DNA from: Cupriavidus necator A5-1
GTDB taxonomy: Bacteria; Pseudomonadota; Gammaproteobacteria; Burkholderiales; Burkholderiaceae
NCBI RefSeq assembly: GCF_000744095.1
Contig: NZ_JQLI01000008.1
Span: forward strand, 4,216,001-4,280,000
Direction: 5' to 3'
Length of the DNA: 64,000 bases
Under the pieces are notes generated by a model. The model did no database searches, was not told the DNA's origin, and saw only the letters and a list, made by a program, of their open reading frames with translations. Of the stretch, positions 58,399 through 64,000 are shown piece by piece. The number at the start of each line of letters is the position of its first letter. The first letter of the stretch is position 1. The translations under genes and the position numbers were made by a program.

Positions 58399-60171
58399 AT
58401 GGACCAGACCGCATCGCATGCCGCGCCCGCGGGCGCGCCGATCAACGAGGCGAACTATCTTGCCGACCTGGACCGGCGCTGGCAGGCGGCGTGGCCGCCC
58501 GGCGCGCCGCGCGCGCCGCAATACCCGCTGGGACGCATCCCGTTGTCGGAGATGCTGCGTCACTGGGGCCGCGCGCGCCCAGGCCAGCCGGCGGTGATTT
58601 TCTACGGCCACCAGATCTCCTACGCCGAACTCGATGCGCAGAGCGACCGCTGCGCGGCGCTGCTGGCCGCCAGCGGCATCGGTCCCGGCGACCGCGTCGC
58701 GGTGCTGCTGCCCAACTGCCCGCAGTTCCACGTGGTGTTCTTCGGCATCCTCAAGCTGGGCGCGGTGTACGTGCCGGTGAGCCCGCTGTCGCAGCGCGCC
58801 GAACTGCTGCATGCGCTGCGCGACGCCACGCCGCGCGCGCTGGTGGCGCTGGACCAGTTGCTGCCGCTGGTAGCCGATACCCGCAAAGCGCTCGGTGACG
58901 CCGACCCGCTCGAACTGCTGTTCGTCACCAGCTTTGCCGACGTCGTCCCTGACGAACCCACGCTGCCGCTGCCGCCGATGGTGCAGACACCGCGCCACCC
59001 GCCCGAGCCCGAAGACCGCGCCATCGACCTGCTGCCGGCCATGGCCGCCTGCACCGCGCCCGCGCCCATCACCGTTCCCGCCATCGACGCCCCCGCCGCG
59101 CTCAACTACACCGGCGGCACCACCGGCCTGCCGAAGGGCTGCATCCACACCCAGGGCGACATGGTCGACATGGCCGCCGCGTTCGGCGCCGTGGCGCTGC
59201 CGGTGCAGGACGACACCGTGATGCTGGGCTTCTTCCCCGAGTTCTGGATTGCCGGCGAGAACCTGTGCCTGATCTTCCCGGCGTTCTTCGGCATCCCGCT
59301 GGTGCTGCTGGCGCGCTGGGACGCGCAGACCTTCATGGCCGCGGTGCAGCGCTACCGCGTAACCAATGCATCGATGCTGGTCGACAGCGCGGTCGAGGTG
59401 ATGGACCATCCGCGTGTGGGCGAATACGACCTGCGCTCGCTGCGCCATGTCGGCGTGTCGTCCTTCGTCAAGAAGCTGAACCTGGACTACCGTCGCCGCT
59501 GGCAGGCGCTGACCGGCTCGACCATCGCCGAAAGCGCCTGGGGCATGACCGAGACCCAGACCTGCAACACTTTCACCTACGGCATGCAGGACGACGACAT
59601 GGACCTGCGCGCGCAGCCGGTCTTCGTCGGCCTGCCGGTGCCGGGCACCGAGTTCAAGGTATGCGACTTCGGCACCGGCGCGCTGCTGCCGCCGGGCAGC
59701 GAGGGCGAGCTGTGCGTGCGCACGCCGACCCTGCTCAAGGGCTACTGGAACAAACCCGACGCCACGCGCGAATCGATGCGCGACGGCTGGTTCCATACCG
59801 GCGATATCGGGCTGATCGACGAGCACGGCTACATCCACTACCTCGGGCGCCGCAAGGAGATGCTCAAGGTCAATGGCATGAGCGTGTTCCCGGCCGAGAT
59901 CGAGGCCATGTTCGGCCAGCATCCGGCGATCCTGGGCTCGGCCGTGGTCGGGCGCAGCGACGAAGACCGCGGGCAGGTGCCAGTGGCTTTCATCATGCTC
60001 AAACCCGAGGCCGCGGGCACGGTCGACGAAGCCGGCCTGGCGGCGTGGTGCCGCGCCAGCATGGCGGTCTACAAGGTGCCGGAGGTGCGCATCGTCGAGG
60101 CGTTGCCGCTGACGGCTACGGGGAAGGTGCGCAAGCAGGATCTGGTGGTGTTGGCGGAGCAGGCTGGCTGA
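58399..60171 (+). CDS. Acyl-CoA synthetase (AMP-forming)
   Basis: 590-residue acyl-adenylate-forming enzyme, paralogous to the nearby FadD. AMP-binding YTGGTTGLPKGCIHTQGDM, AWGMTETQTCNTFTYG, LGRRKEMLKVNGMSVFPAEI and C-terminal TATGKVRKQDL with the catalytic Lys are present. Substrate not predictable. The carboxylase gene follows after 97 bp containing a 51-bp repeat, so they may be one operon. Confidence 0.9.
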   Translation: MDQTASHAAPAGAPINEANYLADLDRRWQAAWPPGAPRAPQYPLGRIPLSEMLRHWGRARPGQPAVIFYGHQISYAELDAQSDRCAALLAASGIGPGDRVAVLLPNCPQFHVVFFGILKLGAVYVPVSPLSQRAELLHALRDATPRALVALDQLLPLVADTRKALGDADPLELLFVTSFADVVPDEPTLPLPPMVQTPRHPPEPEDRAIDLLPAMAACTAPAPITVPAIDAPAALNYTGGTTGLPKGCIHTQGDMVDMAAAFGAVALPVQDDTVMLGFFPEFWIAGENLCLIFPAFFGIPLVLLARWDAQTFMAAVQRYRVTNASMLVDSAVEVMDHPRVGEYDLRSLRHVGVSSFVKKLNLDYRRRWQALTGSTIAESAWGMTETQTCNTFTYGMQDDDMDLRAQPVFVGLPVPGTEFKVCDFGTGALLPPGSEGELCVRTPTLLKGYWNKPDATRESMRDGWFHTGDIGLIDEHGYIHYLGRRKEMLKVNGMSVFPAEIEAMFGQHPAILGSAVVGRSDEDRGQVPVAFIMLKPEAAGTVDEAGLAAWCRASMAVYKVPEVRIVEALPLTATGKVRKQDLVVLAEQAG

Positions 60172-60191
60172 CGGCGTCGGCCTGCGACGCA

Positions 60192-60242
60192 CCTGCCCTC
60201 TCCCCCGGCCCCTCTCCCGCAAGCGGGAGAGGGGAGCAAACC
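60192..60242. repeat. 51-bp dispersed palindromic repeat, copy 2
   Basis: Differs from the copy at 26054-26104 at one base (GCAAGC for GCATGC at the centre). It occupies the gap between the synthetase and carboxylase genes and could act as an attenuator or mRNA-processing hairpin. Confidence 0.8.
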
Positions 60243-60268
60243 AAGCCTTCGGCCAACACCTCTGCATC

Positions 60269-63200
60269 ATGACGCTGGACAAACTCCTGATCGCCAATCG
60301 CGGCGAAATCGCCATCCGCATCGCGCGTGCCGCGGCCGCGATGGGCATGCCCACTGTTGCGGTCTACAGCGAAGACGACCGCGACGCGCTGCATGTGCGC
60401 AAGGCCGACGCAGCCATCGCGCTGCCCGGCACCGGCCCGCGCGCCTACCTCGACATCGATGCCATGGTCGACGCCGCGCGCCGCTCCGGTTGCGGCATGG
60501 TGCATCCGGGCTACGGCTTCTTGTCCGAGAACGCCGATTTCGCGCAGGCCTGCCTCGATGCCGGGCTGGTCTTCGCCGGCCCGGCGCCCGACGTGCTGCG
60601 CCTGTTCGGCGACAAGGCGCGCGCCCGTGCGCTGGCGCGCGAGCATGGCGTGCCGGTCGTGCCCGGCAGCACCGGCCCGACCACGCTGGCGCAGGCGCAC
60701 GCCTTTTTCAGCAGCCTGCAGGGGCGCGCCGGCATAATGATCAAGGCGCTCGCCGGCGGCGGCGGGCGGGGCATGCGCGCGGTGCGCCACGCGAATGAGA
60801 TCGACGAAGCCTATGCGCGCTGCGTTTCCGAGGCGACGGCCGCGTTCGGAAACGGCGCCGTCTATGTGGAGCGTATCGTCGAAGCGCCCCGCCATATCGA
60901 GATCCAGGTGGTCGCCGACGCCAACGGCCGCGTGCTGACGCTGGGCGAGCGCGAATGCAGCCTGCAGCGGCGCCACCAGAAGCTGGTTGAGGTCGCGCCG
61001 AGCCCGGCGCTCGACCATGCGCTGCGTGCGCGCCTGGCCGACGCCGCCGCCACGCTGGCGCGTGCCGCGGCCTATCGCGGACTGGGCACGTTCGAGTTCC
61101 TGGTGGAGGACGGCGGCAACGCCCAACCGTCGTGCTGGTTCATGGAAGCCAATCCACGCTTGCAGGTCGAGCACACGGTGACCGAGATGGTGACCGGCGT
61201 CGACCTGGTCCAGACCCAGCTGGCGATCGCCGCCGGCGCCAGCCTGGCCGACCTGGGGCTGGAGCAGGCGCCCGCCCCGCGCGGCGTCGCCGTGCAACTG
61301 CGCATCAATGCCGAGCACCTCGATGCGCACGGCCAGCTGCGCCCCGCCAGCGGCACGCTGACGGCGTTCGAGCCGCCCAACGGTCCCGGCGTGCGCGTGG
61401 ACAGCGCCGGCTTTGCCGGCATGATCGCCAACCCGCGCTTCGACTCGCTGCTGGCCAAGCTGATCGTGCACGAGCCCGGCGGCGACTATGCGCGCGCGCT
61501 GGCGATCGCCTACCGCGCACTGTGCGAGTTCCGCATCGAAGGCATCGACACCAACCGCCGCCTGCTGCAGGACCTGCTGCAGCTGGACGATGTGCGCCGC
61601 AACGCGGTGCATACGCAGTACCTCGACGCAACGCTGGCCGCACTGGCCGGGGCCGACGGCGACCATCCGGCGCTGCACGCGCCCCCGACGCTCGCCGCCG
61701 ATACGCAAATCGATGACGACAACGCGCTGGCCGACATCCCCGACGACGCCGTCGCCGTGGCCGCGCCGATGGACGGCGCACTCGCCGCCCTCCACGTGCG
61801 CGAAGGCGACACGGTGCGGCGCGGCCAGCCGCTGGCCATCATCGAGGCGATGAAGATGGAGCACCCGCTGGAAGCGCCCGCCGCCGGCACGGTGCTGCGC
61901 GTGCTGGTCGCGGCTGGGACGACATTGCGCGCCGGCGCGCCAGTGGTGGTGCTGGCCCCCGGCGGCGACGCCGGCCATGCCGCGGAAACCACCGCCGCGG
62001 CCGACCTCGACCATATCCGAGCTGACCTGCGCGAGACGCTGGAACGCCATGCGCTCGGCCACGACGCCGCGCGAGCGCAGGCCGTAGCCAAGCGGCGCGC
62101 CCAGGGCGGCCGCACCGCGCGCGAGAATATCGCGCAGCTGTGCGACGATGGCTCCTTTATCGAATACGGCGCGCTCGCCATCGCCGCGCAACGGCAGCGC
62201 CGCAGCGTCGACAACCTGGTCCGCGCGACGCCCGCCGACGGCATCGTCACCGGCATCGGCACCGTCAACGCGGCGCGCTTCCCGGGCGAGGACACCCGCT
62301 GCATGGTGCTTGCCTACGACTACACCGTGCTGGCCGGCACACAGGGCTTCTACGGCCACAAGAAGCTGGACCGCATGCTGGCGCTGGCGCGCCAGTGGCA
62401 GGTGCCGGTGGTGCTGTTCGCCGAAGGCGGCGGCGGCCGGCCGGGCGATACCGACATGCCGGTGGTGGCGGGACTGGACTGCACCTCGTTTATCCAGTTC
62501 GCGCGGCTGTCGGGGCAGGTGCCGCTGGTGGGCATCGTGTCGGGCCGCTGCTTCGCCGGCAACGCCGCGCTGCTGGGCTGTGCCGATGTCATCATCGCCA
62601 CGCGCAGCGCCACCATCGGCATGGGCGGCCCGGCGATGATCGAAGGCGGCGGGCTGGGCGTCTACGCGCCGGAGGAAGTGGGACCGATCAGCGTGCAGGG
62701 GCCCAACGGCGTGATCGACGTGCTGGTCGACGACGAACAGGCGGCGGTCGACGCCGCGCAGCGCTACCTCTCCTTCTTCCAGGGCGAGGTGAAGGACTGG
62801 CAGGCCGAAGACCCGCGCCACCTGCGCCACGCCATCCCCGAGAACCGCCTGCGCAGCTACGACATGCGCGCGGTGATCGCGGCGCTGGCCGATACCGGAT
62901 CGGTGCTGGAGCTGCGCGCGGCGTTCGGCACCGGCATCATCACCGCGCTGATCCGCATCGAAGGCCGCGCCTTCGGCTGCATCGCCAACAACCCGCGCCA
63001 CCTCGGCGGCGCCATCGACAGCGCCGCCGCCGACAAGGCCGCGCGCTTCATGCAGTTGTGCGATGCGCACGGGCTGCCGATCGTGTCGCTGTGCGACACC
63101 CCTGGCTTTATGGTCGGGCCGCAGGCGGAGAAGACCGCGACGGTGCGGCATGTGTCGCGCCTGTTCGTCACCGCCGGCGCGCTGCGCGTGCCGTTCTTCA

Positions 63201-63577
63201 CGGTGGTGCTGCGCAAGGGTTACGGGCTGGGCGCGCAGGCGATGGCCGGCGGCAGCTTCGCGGCGCCCTTCTTCACCGCGGCGTGGCCCAGCGGCGAGTT
63301 CGGCGCGATGGGCATCGAAGGCTCGATCCGGCTCGGCTTTCGCAAGGAGCTCGAAGCGGTGGCCGATCCCGACGAACGCGAGGCGCTGTTCGCGCGCATG
63401 GTCGATGCCGCCTACCAGCGCGGCCGCGCGCTCAACATGGCGAGCCACCTGGAGATCGACGCCGTGATCGACCCGGCCGACACGCGCCGCTGGCTGCTGC
63501 GCGGGCTGGCCTCGGTACCGCCCGGCAGCCTCGGCCGCCGGCAGGCATCGCAGCGACGCTTCATCGACACCTGGTAA
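60269..63577 (+). CDS. Single-chain biotin-dependent acyl-CoA carboxylase (BC-BCCP-CT)
   Basis: 1102-residue enzyme with all three biotin-carboxylase functions on one chain. Biotin carboxylase (about 1-450) begins KLLIANRGEIAIRIARAA and shows the ATP-grasp GGGGRGMRAV and MEANPRLQVEHTVTEMVTGVD. The biotinyl domain (about 495-565) has IIEAMKMEHPL with the biotinylated Lys529. The carboxyltransferase part (about 590-1102) shows YDYTVLAGTQGFYGHKKLDR, GRCFAGNAALLGCADVI, GGPAMIEGGGLGVYAPEEVG and RKGYGLGAQAMAGGSF. The acyl-CoA substrate is not evident. It sits between an acyl-CoA synthetase and a solute-binding protein. Confidence 0.93.
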   Translation: MTLDKLLIANRGEIAIRIARAAAAMGMPTVAVYSEDDRDALHVRKADAAIALPGTGPRAYLDIDAMVDAARRSGCGMVHPGYGFLSENADFAQACLDAGLVFAGPAPDVLRLFGDKARARALAREHGVPVVPGSTGPTTLAQAHAFFSSLQGRAGIMIKALAGGGGRGMRAVRHANEIDEAYARCVSEATAAFGNGAVYVERIVEAPRHIEIQVVADANGRVLTLGERECSLQRRHQKLVEVAPSPALDHALRARLADAAATLARAAAYRGLGTFEFLVEDGGNAQPSCWFMEANPRLQVEHTVTEMVTGVDLVQTQLAIAAGASLADLGLEQAPAPRGVAVQLRINAEHLDAHGQLRPASGTLTAFEPPNGPGVRVDSAGFAGMIANPRFDSLLAKLIVHEPGGDYARALAIAYRALCEFRIEGIDTNRRLLQDLLQLDDVRRNAVHTQYLDATLAALAGADGDHPALHAPPTLAADTQIDDDNALADIPDDAVAVAAPMDGALAALHVREGDTVRRGQPLAIIEAMKMEHPLEAPAAGTVLRVLVAAGTTLRAGAPVVVLAPGGDAGHAAETTAAADLDHIRADLRETLERHALGHDAARAQAVAKRRAQGGRTARENIAQLCDDGSFIEYGALAIAAQRQRRSVDNLVRATPADGIVTGIGTVNAARFPGEDTRCMVLAYDYTVLAGTQGFYGHKKLDRMLALARQWQVPVVLFAEGGGGRPGDTDMPVVAGLDCTSFIQFARLSGQVPLVGIVSGRCFAGNAALLGCADVIIATRSATIGMGGPAMIEGGGLGVYAPEEVGPISVQGPNGVIDVLVDDEQAAVDAAQRYLSFFQGEVKDWQAEDPRHLRHAIPENRLRSYDMRAVIAALADTGSVLELRAAFGTGIITALIRIEGRAFGCIANNPRHLGGAIDSAAADKAARFMQLCDAHGLPIVSLCDTPGFMVGPQAEKTATVRHVSRLFVTAGALRVPFFTVVLRKGYGLGAQAMAGGSFAAPFFTAAWPSGEFGAMGIEGSIRLGFRKELEAVADPDEREALFARMVDAAYQRGRALNMASHLEIDAVIDPADTRRWLLRGLASVPPGSLGRRQASQRRFIDTW

Positions 63578-63644
63578 GCGGCGCGCACGACGCCGCCCGG
63601 GCTTGACCATTCGACGCAGCATCCGACACAGGAGGAGACACCTG

Positions 63645-64000
63645 ATGCACAGCACCGCCACTGCCCTGCCCGCACGCGCCAAACCCGGCAAGGCCCGCAA
63701 GGTTCGTCCGCTGGCCACGCTCGCGGCCGCCGCCCTGATTGCCCTCGCACCTGCCGCGGCATCGGCGCAGGCCACCAGCGCCCCGATCAAGGTCGCCTTT
63801 ATCGACCAGCTCTCGGGGCCGCTGGCCAATGTCGGCGAGATCTTCCAGGCCAACCTGAAGTTCGCACTCGACGACGCCAACGCGCAGGGCGGTGTGCTGG
63901 GGCGCAAGTACGAGCTGATCAGCTACGACAACAAGCTGTCGGCGCAGGATAGCCTGTCGGCGCTGCAAAGCGCGATCGATGCCGGCGCGAAAGTCGTGTT
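63645..64000 (+). CDS. ABC transporter solute-binding protein, branched-chain type (5' part)
   Basis: First 118 or so codons of a periplasmic binding protein, cut by the window end. A basic N-terminus and hydrophobic segment (LATLAAAALIALAPAAASAQ) form a signal peptide. The mature part IKVAFIDQLSGPLANVGEIF, NAQGGVLGRKYELISYDNKL and the following SAQDSLSALQSAIDAGAKVV fit a type I (LivJ/HAAT) fold, as in transporters for amino acids or aromatic and short acids. AGGAGG precedes the ATG. Membrane and ATPase genes should follow outside. Confidence 0.85.
   Translation, partial: MHSTATALPARAKPGKARKVRPLATLAAAALIALAPAAASAQATSAPIKVAFIDQLSGPLANVGEIFQANLKFALDDANAQGGVLGRKYELISYDNKLSAQDSLSALQSAIDAGAKVV

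Noticed and set aside
58270..60354. Minus-strand open frame opposite the acyl-CoA synthetase gene
   Set aside because: Low-complexity antisense frame; the synthetase motifs on the plus strand are decisive.
60116..63907. Very long minus-strand open frame opposite the carboxylase gene
   Set aside because: Its translation is low-complexity (His, Arg, Gln, Ala) and has no domains. It is an antisense shadow of the high-GC carboxylase gene.

Overview
The window is GC-rich chromosomal DNA from a betaproteobacterium of the Burkholderiaceae, most likely Cupriavidus or a close Ralstonia relative. I infer this from the gene content and order (pilS next to a ccsA-like gene and ffh, pilBCD-coaE-zapD-yacG, the full dcw cluster, Bug-type and OmpC-like porin genes) and from the strong G/C third-position bias. 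It is mostly core genome. I see no prophage, CRISPR array, rRNA or intact insertion sequence.

Layout. Positions 1-3145 (minus) hold the start of pilS (cut by the window edge), a PP0621-type small protein and a CcsA/YpjD-like membrane protein, divergent from ffh and hpt (3275-5269, plus). Then come a LysE-type exporter (minus) and a scar of gene fragments at about 6054-6517. Positions 6564-9966 (minus) are proS, a lytic transglycosylase and a prolyl-4-hydroxylase-like gene, apparently one operon, divergent from rppH and a CNP1-like lipoprotein (plus). Positions 11529-14653 (minus) are rplU-rpmA-obgE-proB. ispB (plus) and tRNA-Pro(CGG) follow. A decayed toxin-antitoxin pair sits directly beyond the tRNA.

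Positions 17430-23364 (plus) are pilB-pilC-pilD, coaE, zapD and yacG. Positions 23383-30268 (minus) carry a wrecked OPT transporter, mutT, a DUF815 ATPase, argJ and secA, with a DciA-like DUF721 gene divergent from secA. Positions 31132-50721 (minus) are the cell-wall and division block. Read in the direction of transcription it is mraZ-rsmH-ftsL-ftsI-murE-murF-mraY-murD-ftsW-murG-murC-ddlB-ftsQ-ftsA-ftsZ, then a peroxiredoxin and lpxC. Most junctions are 4-bp ATGA overlaps, and an array of four 10-bp MraZ boxes lies upstream of mraZ.

The right end (51163-64000) is more accessory: coq7, a porin, a Bug-type solute-binding protein, a MarR regulator overlapping a lipoprotein gene, then an acyl-CoA metabolic block. 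That block holds fadD and a TetR regulator (minus), divergent from an acyl-CoA synthetase, a single-chain BC-BCCP-CT acyl-CoA carboxylase of 1102 residues, and the start of an ABC-type solute-binding protein (plus). The order suggests uptake, CoA activation and carboxylation of an unidentified carboxylic acid, possibly under the TetR protein.

No clearly undescribed multi-gene system is visible. The best leads are the carboxylase block with its candidate operator, the decay scars (6 kb, 16.5 kb and 23.5 kb), a 51-bp repeat present twice with one mismatch, and the proS/transglycosylase/hydroxylase operon.
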